This document shows positions 44,796 through 54,445 of a stretch of 64,000 bases of DNA, piece after piece. Position numbers and translations under genes: made by a program. The first letter of the stretch is position 1; each line of letters begins with the position of its first letter. Source of the DNA: Halolamina rubra (GTDB taxonomy: Archaea > Halobacteriota > Halobacteria > Halobacteriales > Haloferacaceae); NCBI RefSeq assembly GCF_000739555.1, contig NZ_BBJN01000009.1:42851-106850 (forward strand). The letters are read 5' to 3'. The notes below the pieces were generated by a model, which worked only from the letters and a program-made list of their open reading frames with translations, made no database searches and was not told where the DNA came from.

Positions 44796-46658
44796 GTGAA
44801 CGTCGTTCCCGACACCAGCGTCGTCGTCGACGGCCGCGTCTCCGAGCGCGTCGCCGACGGGCGCTACGAGGGTGTCACCGTCTACGTCCCCGAAGCCGTC
44901 GTCGGCGAGCTCGAAGCCCAGGCCAACGCGGGGTACGACCCGGGTTGGAAGGGGCTCGAGGAGCTCCAGCGCCTCGCCGAGTACGCCGACGACGGCGAGA
45001 TTCAGGTCGAGTACGTCGGCCGCCGCCCCAACGCCGCCGAGACCGAGGGCGCCGGCGAGGGCGACATCGACGCCCTGATCCGCGATCTCGCGACCGAGTA
45101 CGACGCGACGCTGCTGACCAGCGACGGCGTCCAGGCCGAGGTCGCCCGCGCGAAGGGGCTCGAGGTCGACTACGTCGAGCCCGTCGTCGACACCGACGCC
45201 GCCGAGCCCGAGAGCGAGGGGTTGGCCATCGAGCAGTTCTTCACCGACGACACGATGAGCCTCCACCTCCGGGCCGGCACGCCGCCGAAAGCCAAGCGCG
45301 GCGACATCGGCGAGATGCGCTACGAGCGGATCGCCGACGAGCCGACGAGCGACGAGCAGATGGAGGAGTGGGCCACCGACGTGATCGAGACCGCCCGCGC
45401 CTCCTCTGACGGGTTCATCGAACTCAGCGAGGAGGGGATGGACATCGTCCAGTACCGCGACTACCGGATCGCGGTCGCCCGCCCGCCGTTCGCCGACGCC
45501 GTCGAGATCACCGCCGTCCGGCCGGTGGCGAAGACCACCATCGACGACTACGCGATGGCCGACGAGCTGAAGGAGCGCTTCACCGAGCGCCAGCGCGGCG
45601 TCCTCATCTCCGGCTCGCCCGGCGCCGGGAAGTCCACGTTCGCCCAGGCGGTCGCTGAGTACCTCAACGACAACGACTTCGCGGTCAAGACGATGGAGAA
45701 ACCCCGGGACCTGCAGGTCGGCCCCGAGATCACGCAGTACACCGAGCTCGGCGGCTCGATGGAGAACACCGCCGACTCGCTGCTGATGGTCCGCCCGGAC
45801 TACACCGTCTACGACGAGGTCCGCAAGACCGACGACTTCGAGACGTTCGCGGACATGCGCCTCGCCGGCGTCGGGATGATCGGCGTCGTCCACGCGACCC
45901 GCGCCATCGACGCGCTCCAGCGTCTCGTCGGCCGGGTCGAGCTCGGGATGATCCCGCAGGTCGTCGACACGGTCGTCTACATCGAGGCCGGGCAGATCCA
46001 CACCGTCTACGACGTGGAGACCGAAGTGAAGGTGCCCGCCGGCCTCACCGCCGAGGACCTCGCCCGGCCCGTGATCCTCGTCTCCGACACCGAGACGGGC
46101 AAACCCAAGTACGAGATCTACACGTTCAACCGCCAGGTCGTCACCGTCCCGCTCGACGACGAGGGCGAGGAGCCCTCCGGCGTGGACCAGATCGCGAAAC
46201 AGGAGATCGAACGCGAGATCCACTCGGTCGCCCGGGGCCACGTCGAGGTCGAGCTCCAGGGCCAGGACCGCGCGGTCGTCTACGTCGAGGAGGACGACAT
46301 CTCCTACGTGATCGGCAAGGGCGGCGGCCGGATCAGCGAGATCGAGGACCGCCTCGGCATCGACATCGACGTGCGCACCCACGAGGAGAACCCCGCGCCG
46401 GCGGCCGCCAACGGCGGCGAGTCGGCCGGCTCCCCGCAGGGGGAGATCGTCGAGCCCGAGATCACCGCCCGCCACGTCGTGATCCGGATGGACGAACACG
46501 TCGGCGAGACCGTCGAGGTCCGCGCCGGCGGCGACTACCTGTTCACCGCGACCGTCGGCCGCGGCGGCGACGTGCAGGTCTCCCGCGGCTCCGCCATCGC
46601 GGAGGAGCTCGAGGACGCGATCGACCGCAAACAGCAGATCACGGTCGTCCCCGCCTGA
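44796..46658 (+). CDS. PIN-domain / PilT-type ATPase / KH-domain protein
   Basis: The 620-residue protein has the archaeal PINc-ATPase-KH layout. The N-terminal PIN domain starts VVPDTSVVVDGRV with the first acidic residue at D6 and further acids in EGDIDALIRD and LLTSDG. A secretion-type ATPase follows with Walker A GSPGAGKS (from residue 273) and Walker B-like LLMVRPDYTVYDEVR. A KH domain with GKGGGRI (from residue 507) precedes a small beta-rich tail. The family is widespread in archaea and is suspected to act on RNA, possibly at the ribosome, but the role is not established. The GTG start fits the TATA element. Confidence 0.92.
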   Translation: MNVVPDTSVVVDGRVSERVADGRYEGVTVYVPEAVVGELEAQANAGYDPGWKGLEELQRLAEYADDGEIQVEYVGRRPNAAETEGAGEGDIDALIRDLATEYDATLLTSDGVQAEVARAKGLEVDYVEPVVDTDAAEPESEGLAIEQFFTDDTMSLHLRAGTPPKAKRGDIGEMRYERIADEPTSDEQMEEWATDVIETARASSDGFIELSEEGMDIVQYRDYRIAVARPPFADAVEITAVRPVAKTTIDDYAMADELKERFTERQRGVLISGSPGAGKSTFAQAVAEYLNDNDFAVKTMEKPRDLQVGPEITQYTELGGSMENTADSLLMVRPDYTVYDEVRKTDDFETFADMRLAGVGMIGVVHATRAIDALQRLVGRVELGMIPQVVDTVVYIEAGQIHTVYDVETEVKVPAGLTAEDLARPVILVSDTETGKPKYEIYTFNRQVVTVPLDDEGEEPSGVDQIAKQEIEREIHSVARGHVEVELQGQDRAVVYVEEDDISYVIGKGGGRISEIEDRLGIDIDVRTHEENPAPAAANGGESAGSPQGEIVEPEITARHVVIRMDEHVGETVEVRAGGDYLFTATVGRGGDVQVSRGSAIAEELEDAIDRKQQITVVPA

Positions 46659-46815
46659 TCGGCGAGCCGGGCCGCGACCTCGCGGCGCCGTCGATGCGCC
46701 GCTCGCCGTTGGTTCTGACGCGAATCGAGACGGCGAGCAGCCGCGCCGTCGACGGCCCGTGACCCTTGTCAACTATGCACAAGAACTTAGGCGCTACGGC
46801 GCCAACATCGACGGT

Positions 46816-47019
46816 ATGGCCACCAGCAACCGCGGGATGAACCCCCTCGACGCGCTCCGGGACCGCTACGCCGAGGTGGAGACGGAGTGTCCGGCGTGTG
46901 GCTACGAGGACGACGACGGGACGTGGGTCGGCGAGACCGACGGCGCCGAGGTCCGCTACGAGCGCGACTGCCCGAGCTGCGGGAAGGTCACCGCCCACAC
47001 GATCTCGTTCGGTCGATAG
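46816..47019 (+). CDS. Small zinc-finger protein (HVO_0649-like)
   Basis: This 67-residue protein has two CPxCG knuckles, ECPACGYE (about residues 24-31) and DCPSCGKV (about 51-58), forming one zinc site, preceded by NPLDALRDRYAEVE. It looks like the haloarchaeal small zinc fingers of the HVO_0649 group. The ATG at 46816 is preferred over an upstream ATG at 46759 because a TATA-like GAACTTAGG lies about 25 bp before it. Function unknown. Confidence 0.78.
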   Translation: MATSNRGMNPLDALRDRYAEVETECPACGYEDDDGTWVGETDGAEVRYERDCPSCGKVTAHTISFGR

Positions 47020-47095
47020 GCCGACAGCGGGCGCGTGCGCGGTGATCCCCCGGGACCGACGGGTTCAACCCTCCCGACTCCGTAGCCGGCGCTGA

Positions 47096-50000
47096 ATGAG
47101 TAAGGACTTCATCGAGGTCCGCGGCGCCGAGGAGAACAACCTCGCGGACCTCGACGTGGAGATCCCGCGGGAGGAGTTCAGCGTCGTCACCGGCCTCTCC
47201 GGTTCGGGGAAGTCCTCGTTGGCGTTCGACACCGTCTACGCCGAGGGCCAGCGCCGCTACATCGAGAGCCTGTCGGCGTACGCCCGGAACTTCCTGGGCC
47301 AGATGGACAAGCCCCAGGTGGAGTCCGTCGAGGGGCTCTCGCCGGCGATCTCGATCGACCAGAAGAACGCGGCGAACAACCCCCGATCGACCGTCGGCAC
47401 CGTCACGGAACTGCACGACTACCTGCGACTGCTGTACGCCCGCGTCGGCACGCCCCACTGCCCGGAGTGTGGCCGCGAGGTCGGCACCCAGAGCGCCCAG
47501 CAGATGGTGCGGCGCGTGTTCGAACTGCCCGAGGGCACCCGTGCGAAGATCGCCGCCCCCGTCGTCCGCGACCAGAAGGGCGCCTTCGAGGACCTGTTCG
47601 AGGAGCTCGTCTCCGAGGGGTACGCCCGCGTCGAGGTCGACGGCGAGCGCTACGACCTCACCACCGACGATCCCGAGCTGGACGAGAACTACGACCACAC
47701 GATCGACGTGATCGTCGACCGCGTGAAGGTCGCCGAGGAGGACCGCTCGCGGATCACTGACTCCGTCGAGACCGCCCTCAAGGAGGGCGACGGCGTGCTG
47801 AAGGTGATCCTCCCCTCGCCGCCCGGGGACCTGCCCGAATCGTTCGGCGGCAACGTCTCCCGGAGCACCGGCGACCTCGCCGGCGACGAGGGCGACGACG
47901 CCGACGCCGAGGATCGCCTCGTCGTCGAGTTCTCGGAGGAGCTGGCCTGCACGCACTGCGGCATCGACTTCTCGGAGATCGAGACGCGCTCGTTCTCGTT
48001 CAACTCGCCCCACGGCGCCTGCCCGGAGTGCGAGGGGATCGGCGAGACGAAGGAGGTCGACGAGGAGCTCGTCGTCGTCGACCCCGACAAGCCGATCAAG
48101 GACGTGTTCGAGCCCTGGAGCTACAACCGCTCGTACTACCGCACCCGGATCGACAGCGTCGCCGACCACTTCGGCGTCGACGTGACGACGCCGTTCTCGG
48201 AGCTCACCGACTCCGAACAGGAGCAGTTCCTCTACGGCACCGACGACGAGGTGGTGTTCGAGCGACAGACGAAAAACGGCACCCGGCGCAAGGAGAAGAA
48301 GTTCGAGGGCGTCATCCCGAACCTCGAGCGCCGCCACGTCGAGACCGACTCCGACTCCACCCGCGAGCACATCGAGGAGTACATGGCCGTCACCACCTGC
48401 CCGGCGTGTGACGGCACGCGCCTGAAGCCCCAGTCGCGCTCGGTGCTCGTCGACGGCACCGACATCACAGAGGTGAACCAGCTCAGCATCGCCGACGCCC
48501 GCGAGCACTTCGAGGGGATGGAGGCGACCCTCTCCGAGCGCGACCGCACGATCGCCGAGGAGATCCTGAAGGAGATCCGCGCACGTCTCGGGTTCATGGA
48601 GGAGGTCGGCCTCGACTACCTCACGCTCGACCGCGAGGCGTCGACGCTCTCGGGCGGCGAGAGCCAGCGCATCCGGCTCGCGACGCAGGTCGGTTCCGGG
48701 CTCGTCGGCGTGCTGTACGTGCTCGACGAGCCCTCGATCGGACTCCACCAGCGCGACAACGACCGCCTGCTGAACACGCTCGAGGGGCTGCGCGATCTCG
48801 GCAACACGCTGCTCGTCGTCGAACACGACGAGGAGACGATGCGCCGCGCCGACCACGTGATCGACATGGGCCCCGGCCCCGGCAAGCGCGGCGGCGAGAT
48901 CGTCGCCGAGGGCGAGTTCGACGACATCGTCGCCAGCGAGGAGTCGGTCACCGGCGACTACCTCGCCGGCCGGAAGGAGGTGCCCGTCCCCGACGAGCGC
49001 CGGGAGAGCGACGACGCGCTCACGATCGTCGGCGCCCGCCAGCACAACCTGAAGGAGGTCGACGTGGACCTCCCCATCGGTCAGTTCACCGCGATTACGG
49101 GCGTCTCCGGCTCCGGGAAGTCGACGCTGATGCACGACGTGCTGTACAAGGGGCTCGCCCGGAACATGAACGACAACACGAGCGTCGATCCGGGCGACCA
49201 CGACGCCATCGTGGGCACCGAGCACATCGAGACGGTGCGCCTGATCGACCAGTCGCCGATCGGTCGAACCCCGCGATCCAACCCCGCGACGTACACCGGC
49301 GTGTTCGACCACATCCGCGAGGCGTTCGCCCAGACCAAACTCGCCCAGCAGCGCGGCTACGACAAGGGGCGGTTCTCGTTCAACGTGAAGGGCGGCCGCT
49401 GTGAGGAGTGCGGCGGGCAGGGCACCGTGAAGATCGAGATGAACTTCCTCTCGGACGTGCACGTCCCCTGCGAGGAGTGCGGCGGCGCGCGCTACAACGA
49501 CGAGACGCTGGACGTGGAGTTCAAGGGGAAGACGATCGCCGACGTGCTCGACATGGACGTGGCGGAGGCGTACGAGTTCTTCGAGGCCAACTCCCAGCTC
49601 CGCCGCCGGCTGAAGCTGCTGAAGGACGTGGGCCTGGGCTACATGAAGCTCGGCCAGCCCTCGACGACGCTCTCGGGCGGCGAGGCCCAGCGCGTGAAGC
49701 TCGCTGAGGAACTCGGGAAGAAGCAGACCGGCGAGACGCTCTACCTACTCGACGAGCCGACCACCGGCCTGCACAAGGAGGACGAGCGCAAGCTGATCGA
49801 GGTGCTCCAGCGGCTCACCGACAACGGCAACACCGTCGTCGTCGTCGAGCACGAGCTCGACCTCGTGAAGAACGCCGACAACGTCGTCGACCTCGGCCCC
49901 GAGGGCGGGGAGGGCGGCGGCGAGATCGTCGCCAGCGGCACGCCCGAGGAAGTCGCGCAGGTCGACGACTCCCACACCGGTCGCTACCTCCGGGACTACC

Positions 50001-50125
50001 TCCCGGACGTGGACGACGAGGGGCCGCGCGCGGACCGCCGGAAGCCTGCCAAGGAGGAGTCGGCCACGACGGCCGAGGACGCCGACGAGGAGGAGGCCGA
50101 AGCGCCCGCGGTCGACGACGACTGA
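47096..50125 (+). CDS. uvrA: Excinuclease ABC subunit A
   Basis: The 1009-residue UvrA finds bulky DNA lesions for nucleotide excision repair. It has two ABC ATPase modules: Walker A GLSGSGKS at 33-40 and GVSGSGKS from residue 669, signatures LSGGESQR and LSGGEAQR, and Walker B VLDEPS and LLDEPT. Zinc knuckles are visible as CPEC, CTHC/CPEC, CPAC and the C-terminal CEEC/CEEC pair (CEECGGQG, about 762). The final ~35 residues are an acidic halophilic extension. uvrB and uvrC are not in the window. The stop overlaps the start of a lipoprotein gene (TGATG). Confidence 0.97.
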   Translation: MSKDFIEVRGAEENNLADLDVEIPREEFSVVTGLSGSGKSSLAFDTVYAEGQRRYIESLSAYARNFLGQMDKPQVESVEGLSPAISIDQKNAANNPRSTVGTVTELHDYLRLLYARVGTPHCPECGREVGTQSAQQMVRRVFELPEGTRAKIAAPVVRDQKGAFEDLFEELVSEGYARVEVDGERYDLTTDDPELDENYDHTIDVIVDRVKVAEEDRSRITDSVETALKEGDGVLKVILPSPPGDLPESFGGNVSRSTGDLAGDEGDDADAEDRLVVEFSEELACTHCGIDFSEIETRSFSFNSPHGACPECEGIGETKEVDEELVVVDPDKPIKDVFEPWSYNRSYYRTRIDSVADHFGVDVTTPFSELTDSEQEQFLYGTDDEVVFERQTKNGTRRKEKKFEGVIPNLERRHVETDSDSTREHIEEYMAVTTCPACDGTRLKPQSRSVLVDGTDITEVNQLSIADAREHFEGMEATLSERDRTIAEEILKEIRARLGFMEEVGLDYLTLDREASTLSGGESQRIRLATQVGSGLVGVLYVLDEPSIGLHQRDNDRLLNTLEGLRDLGNTLLVVEHDEETMRRADHVIDMGPGPGKRGGEIVAEGEFDDIVASEESVTGDYLAGRKEVPVPDERRESDDALTIVGARQHNLKEVDVDLPIGQFTAITGVSGSGKSTLMHDVLYKGLARNMNDNTSVDPGDHDAIVGTEHIETVRLIDQSPIGRTPRSNPATYTGVFDHIREAFAQTKLAQQRGYDKGRFSFNVKGGRCEECGGQGTVKIEMNFLSDVHVPCEECGGARYNDETLDVEFKGKTIADVLDMDVAEAYEFFEANSQLRRRLKLLKDVGLGYMKLGQPSTTLSGGEAQRVKLAEELGKKQTGETLYLLDEPTTGLHKEDERKLIEVLQRLTDNGNTVVVVEHELDLVKNADNVVDLGPEGGEGGGEIVASGTPEEVAQVDDSHTGRYLRDYLPDVDDEGPRADRRKPAKEESATTAEDADEEEAEAPAVDDD

Positions 50126-50607
50126 TGGCGGACGCCCCCACGCGCCGGCAGCTGCTCGCCGCGGTCGGCGCCGCCGCCGCGACGGGGCTCGCGGGCTGTA
50201 CGGCCGCCGAGCGCGCCCGGCTCAACCCCCTCGCCGAGCCCCCGGTGTCGATGACGGTGATCCGGGCGGCCGGCGACGAGAGCGAGACGACCTGCCGGCT
50301 CGACGCCGACGGCGTCGCCGGGATCCCCGAACTGCGGGGGCCGCTCGACGAGCTCAGCGACGCCGCCGACGGCGAGCGCGTCGAGCGGGGGCTGTCGATC
50401 GCGACGGGGCGGCAGATCTCGAACTTCTTCACCCGGCAGTGCGAGGACGACGTGGGCGGGATCTACCGTTACGACGGCGCCGCCTACCTGATCGGGCTCA
50501 CCTACCGCGACCAGGCCGCCCATCAGGACCACCACGACCACCTCGCGAACGAGAGCGAGACGGGGACCGACGACGGCACGGACACCGAGACGCCGACCGA
50601 GCAGTAG
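50125..50607 (+). CDS. Tat-type lipoprotein of unknown function
   Basis: The 160-residue protein starts with a twin-arginine signal (TRRQLLAAVGAAAATG, residues 6-21) and lipobox LAGC (Cys25), so it is predicted to be lipid-anchored on the outer face. The rest is an acidic domain with two Cys (near 60 and 111), SIATGRQISNFFTRQCEDD, and a His-rich stretch HQDHHDH near residue 133 before a Thr/Asp/Glu tail. I recognise no family. It is coupled to uvrA by TGATG, an odd pairing of a cytoplasmic repair enzyme with an exported protein. Confidence 0.75.
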   Translation: MADAPTRRQLLAAVGAAAATGLAGCTAAERARLNPLAEPPVSMTVIRAAGDESETTCRLDADGVAGIPELRGPLDELSDAADGERVERGLSIATGRQISNFFTRQCEDDVGGIYRYDGAAYLIGLTYRDQAAHQDHHDHLANESETGTDDGTDTETPTEQ

Positions 50608-50650
50608 CGCCGGCGCTACCTTTTCGACGCCTGCGACCCTCCTCCCGGCT

Positions 50651-51640
50651 ATGACCACCGCCTACGCCGTCTACGAGGACGCGCTGTTCGTCGTCGACGC
50701 CGATCGCGCGTCGACGGTGCGCGAGCACCCCTTCGACTCCCGGCCCGAGTGCGTCGCGGTCACGGACGGGGCCGTCCTCGTCGGGACGTTCGAGGGCGGG
50801 CTCCGGCGATCGACCGACAGCGGCGAGTCGTGGGCGCGCGCGGAGGGGATCGAGCAGGACGCCGTCACCTCGCTCGCGGTCGACCCCGAGGACCCCAAAA
50901 CCGTCTACGCGGGCACCGAGCCCAGCCGCGTCTACCGGAGCACGGACGGCGGGCAGCGCTTCGAACGACTCCCGGGGCTCACCGACCTCGACTCCGCAGA
51001 GGAGTGGTCGTTCCCGCCCCGGCCCGACACCCACCACGTGCGGTGGATCGAGCCCGACCCCGCAGACCCGGAGCTGCTCCACGTCGCCGTCGAGGCCGGC
51101 GCGCTCCTCCGGGCCCGCCTGGGGGAGGACGGCGTCGACTGGACCGACCGCGTGCCGAGCGCGCGCCTGGACACGCACACCATCGCCACCCACCCCGACG
51201 CGCCGGGCCGCGCGTGGGTCGCCGCCGGCGACGGCTACGCCGAGACCACCGACGCCGGCGAGTCGTGGGAGCACCCGCAGGACGGGCTGGACCACACGTA
51301 CTGCTGGAGCGTGGCGGTCGGCCTCCAGCGCGAGTCGACCCCCCGCGTGCTGCTCTCGGCGGCGACGAGCGCGCGGGAGGCCCACCGCGTCGGCGAGTCC
51401 TACCTCTACCGTCGCGAGGGCGGCGCCTGGGAGCGCCTCGACGGCCGCGGGATCCCGACCGGCGAGGGTACCTACCGCGCGGTCCTGGCGCGGGGCGCCG
51501 ACGAGGCGACGGTCTGGGCGGCGAACAACCACGGGCTCTACCGCACCGACGACGGCGGCGACTCGTGGACCGCGATCGACGTGTCCTGGCCGGACCGCGT
51601 CGGCGACCAGCCCTGTCGCGGGCTCGCGATCGTCGAGTAA
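50651..51640 (+). CDS. BNR/Asp-box beta-propeller protein
   Basis: The 329-residue protein has repeated Asp-box motifs of sialidase-type propellers: STDSGESW (about 54-61), STDGGQRF (about 97-104), TTDAGESW (about 200-207) and TDDGGDSW (about 306-313). It has no signal peptide, so it is probably cytoplasmic. Such proteins resemble the plant photosystem II assembly factor Ycf48/HCF136 only in fold; no enzymatic role can be inferred. Confidence 0.85.
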   Translation: MTTAYAVYEDALFVVDADRASTVREHPFDSRPECVAVTDGAVLVGTFEGGLRRSTDSGESWARAEGIEQDAVTSLAVDPEDPKTVYAGTEPSRVYRSTDGGQRFERLPGLTDLDSAEEWSFPPRPDTHHVRWIEPDPADPELLHVAVEAGALLRARLGEDGVDWTDRVPSARLDTHTIATHPDAPGRAWVAAGDGYAETTDAGESWEHPQDGLDHTYCWSVAVGLQRESTPRVLLSAATSAREAHRVGESYLYRREGGAWERLDGRGIPTGEGTYRAVLARGADEATVWAANNHGLYRTDDGGDSWTAIDVSWPDRVGDQPCRGLAIVE

Positions 51641-51821
51641 CCGCTCCCACCGATGCACCCCCGAGTTCAAGTACGAAAGCGCGACCAGTGCCGTCGATGC
51701 GCTAACCCACTGACGCGGGCCGGCCAGGAGGCTGTCCGACGTACCGGTCCGCGAAGGGAAGCGCGTCGGCTGTCAGCCCCCAACCACGGGACATATGGTT
51801 CGTGCCCGGATAGCCGGGGGT

Positions 51822-52910
51822 ATGTACGACTTCGCCGTCGTCGGCGTCGGGCCCGCCGGCGCGCGCGTCGCCCGCCGCGCGGCCGAGGCGGGCAACGACG
51901 TGATCGCCTTCGAGCAGGGCGAGATCGGGACGCCGCTGGCCTGTTCGGGGCACGTCTCCAGGGACGTCTGGGAGTACACCCCCGACGGCGCCCGCGAGGA
52001 GCTCCTCCAGAACGAGGTGTACGGCGCCGACTTCCACGTCGGCGGCCCCGAGAGCGACGCCTACCCCTTCTACAAGGACGAGCCGGTGTCGAACGTGATC
52101 GACCGCGAGGAACTGGACCGCACGCTCGCCGAAGCGGCCCGGGACGCGGGCGCGGAGATCCACGACGGCCACACCGTCACGGGCGTCGACGAGAGCGCCG
52201 ACAGCGTCGAGCTCACGGTCTCGCCCGCCGACGCCGACCCGTTCACCGTCGAGGCGCGGATGGTCGCCGGCTGTGACGGCCCCGTCTCGCGGGTCCGGCG
52301 CGCGGTCGACCTGCCCGAACCGGACGAGAAGCTCCACGGCGTGCTGGGGTTCGACCCGGAGCCCGACCACGGCGACTTCGTCGACGTCCACCTGACGGTA
52401 CCGAGCTTCTTCGCGTGGCGCATCCCCCGGGGCGAGGCCGGCGTCGAGTACGGGCTGGCGGTGCGTCCGGACGCCGACGAGGACGCACGCGCCCGGTTCG
52501 ACCGGCTCGTCGACGCCTACGGCGCCGAGATCGACCGCTTCTGCTCGGGCGCCATCCCGATCGGCCCGCCGGAGTCGGTCACCTCCCACCGCGTGTTCCT
52601 CGTCGGCGACGCCGCCGCCCAGACGAAACCGTTCACCGGCGGCGGCATCCTCTACGGGATGCGCTCGGCCGACCACGCGGTCCGACAGATCGAGCCCGCG
52701 GATCCGGCGACGCTGTCGGCGTACGAGACCGCGTGGCGCGACGAGCTCGCGACGGAGATCCGACTCGGCCACTGGCTCCGTCGCGCGTACTCGCTCCCGG
52801 AGCCGGTCCAGCGACTAGGCCTCCGGCTCACCTCGGGCGAGATCGGCGTCCACATGGACCGCCCGACGACGCTGTTCTCCCGCGACCACCTGCGGAGCTA
52901 CCTGCCGTAG
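51822..52910 (+). CDS. Geranylgeranyl reductase family FAD-dependent oxidoreductase
   Basis: The 362-residue flavoprotein starts MYDFAVVGVGPAGA with the FAD-binding GxGxxG at residues 8-13 and has the second FAD motif GDAAAQTKPFTGGGI (about 262-276), a hallmark of archaeal geranylgeranyl reductases that saturate isoprenoid chains of membrane lipids. Several paralogues usually exist, so this one may act on menaquinone or another isoprenoid. The ATG at 51822 is supported by a TATA-like ACATATGG about 27 bp upstream; an upstream ATG at 51795 is less likely. Confidence 0.88.
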   Translation: MYDFAVVGVGPAGARVARRAAEAGNDVIAFEQGEIGTPLACSGHVSRDVWEYTPDGAREELLQNEVYGADFHVGGPESDAYPFYKDEPVSNVIDREELDRTLAEAARDAGAEIHDGHTVTGVDESADSVELTVSPADADPFTVEARMVAGCDGPVSRVRRAVDLPEPDEKLHGVLGFDPEPDHGDFVDVHLTVPSFFAWRIPRGEAGVEYGLAVRPDADEDARARFDRLVDAYGAEIDRFCSGAIPIGPPESVTSHRVFLVGDAAAQTKPFTGGGILYGMRSADHAVRQIEPADPATLSAYETAWRDELATEIRLGHWLRRAYSLPEPVQRLGLRLTSGEIGVHMDRPTTLFSRDHLRSYLP

Positions 52911-52943
52911 GGCGCCTCGCTGACCTGCTCCGAGCGCCCCGTC

Positions 52944-53990
52944 TCAGTACGAGGGCAGCCGTCTCGACCGGTCGCTCCCTTCGACGAACGGGAGTTCGGC
53001 CCGTTCAGCAGGCAGCTCTCCGTCAGCGGCTCTGACCGCCCGAACCGTGTCTCCGCGGTCGACGTGCGCGAACGCGATCGCCGTCGACAGCGACGGGCTC
53101 CACCGCGCCCGGGTGAGCTCGCCGGCGACCCCGTCGTCGCCGACGACCGCCGCCCCGGGCGCCGGCAGCGAGTCGTCGGCGCCGGCGTCGAGTTCGAGGC
53201 CGACCAGCCGACGGGCTGGATCCTCACTCCCTTCACCGACGCCGGCCACCTCGGTCAGCCCGACGCTCGCCGGTCGTTCGCCCCGGATCTCGGAGTCGAA
53301 CAGCGGCGTCCCCGCCTCGAGCGTCAGCGTCTCGAACGTCTGGTAGCCGAACGGTGCGGCGCCGTTGCCACGCGAGAGCAGCGTGGTCCACACCTCGGCG
53401 GCGTCGTCGGCGGCACAGATCACCTCGTAGCTCTCCTCGCCGCCGGGGGCGTCGCCGGCGACGACGGAGACGCCGGCGTCGCCCATCGACCCCCGGACGA
53501 ACGAGTACGCGCCCGCCGGCGCGCCGGCCTTGTGGAGCACCGATGCGATCTTCTCGGTCGCCATCGGGCCGTGGACGCCGAACACCCCGAACTCCGTCGT
53601 CGCTTCGCGCACGTCGGCGTCCCGGCCGGTGCCGCTCAACTGCTCCGCCAGCAAGCCCTCGCGGCCCGGCGGCGTGAAAAGCAGCAGGCGCTGGGCGGCG
53701 TCGTAGACGAACAGCTCCGTCTCGATCTCGCCCTCGCGGCCGAGCGCGAGCGCGTAACACCCCTCGCCGTCGGCGTCGGGCACGTCGTTGGTGACGGCGT
53801 CGTCGACGACGGCCCGGCGTTCCGGACCGGAGACGACGACCACGCCGTACCCCATCTCGATCACGCCGACGGCGTTTCGCACCGCTCGCACGGCACGGTC
53901 GGGGCGCCCGTACTCCTCGACGACTGATCGACCGCCCCGGTCGCCGAACGTGGCCCCGTGGTCGGTGTGGCTCCCGGCGACTAGCGTCAT
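52944..53990 (-). CDS. GcvT/YgfZ-like folate-binding protein, not a canonical T-protein
   Basis: The 348-residue protein has the aminomethyltransferase fold: AVTNDVPDADGEGCYALAL and ELFVYDA in the N-terminal half, EAGTPLFDSEI in the middle and a C-terminal barrel with RLVGLELDAG and TRARWSPSLS. In GcvT the loop reads IDDL with a catalytic Asp; the aligned loop here reads ETEL, so that Asp is Glu. gcvH and gcvP are not nearby. It may be a YgfZ-like Fe-S maturation factor or another folate-dependent enzyme. Confidence 0.8.
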   Translation of the reverse strand: MTLVAGSHTDHGATFGDRGGRSVVEEYGRPDRAVRAVRNAVGVIEMGYGVVVVSGPERRAVVDDAVTNDVPDADGEGCYALALGREGEIETELFVYDAAQRLLLFTPPGREGLLAEQLSGTGRDADVREATTEFGVFGVHGPMATEKIASVLHKAGAPAGAYSFVRGSMGDAGVSVVAGDAPGGEESYEVICAADDAAEVWTTLLSRGNGAAPFGYQTFETLTLEAGTPLFDSEIRGERPASVGLTEVAGVGEGSEDPARRLVGLELDAGADDSLPAPGAAVVGDDGVAGELTRARWSPSLSTAIAFAHVDRGDTVRAVRAADGELPAERAELPFVEGSDRSRRLPSY

Positions 53991-54038
53991 CGACCGAAAG
54001 TTGGACGGCGGCGGGAAAAACTCCGCCGGTTCCGCGAC

Positions 54039-54338
54039 TCAGAATCCGAACCGCTCGCGGATGATCTGCAGGACGCTCGGGTCGTCGTCGTCCAGGTCCT
54101 CGGGATCGGCGACGACGCCGTCGGCGGGGTAGAGGACGACCCGGTCCCCGTTGCTCTCGACGTCGATCAACCCCTCCTCCTTGAGGTCGCCGAGCGCGGG
54201 CTCCAGCCGGTCGATGTCGGTGTCGACCGCCGCACGAAGCTCGAGGACACTCATCCCCTCCTCGGCCCGATCGGCCAGCGCCGCGAGCACCTCGAACTCC
54301 ACCTCGTCCCTGTCGCGAAGCTCCGGACTGACGGCCAT
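54039..54338 (-). CDS. DUF6432-like small winged-helix protein
   Basis: The 99-residue acidic protein has a predicted winged-helix core: EFEVLAALADRAEEGMSVLELRAAVDTD, LEPALGDLKEEGLIDVES, then a wing (GDRVVLYP). It resembles the haloarchaeal DUF6432 family. DNA binding is plausible but unproved. A minus-strand T5 tract (AGTTTTTCC) follows the stop by about 20 bp. Confidence 0.7.
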   Translation of the reverse strand: MAVSPELRDRDEVEFEVLAALADRAEEGMSVLELRAAVDTDIDRLEPALGDLKEEGLIDVESNGDRVVLYPADGVVADPEDLDDDDPSVLQIIRERFGF

Positions 54339-54411
54339 ACCCGTTCCTGGGTCTGCGATCGGCTTACCTCTACCGGCGACCCCCGTGGACGGTGCGCCGT
54401 GAGGTGGCGGG

Positions 54412-54421
54412 GTATTTTTAG
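54412..54421 (+). promoter_or_regulatory. TATA element of the DUF7093-like gene
   Basis: GTATTTTTAG is centred about 29 bp upstream of the ATG at 54446, consistent with a leaderless transcript. Confidence 0.6.
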
Positions 54422-54445
54422 CCTTCCGCCTGTCTAACTCGGGTA

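Noticed and set aside
51653..51821. A short frame with CRRC before the geranylgeranyl reductase gene
   Set aside because: No family pattern, wrong phase and no promoter spacing; the segment is more likely just upstream sequence.
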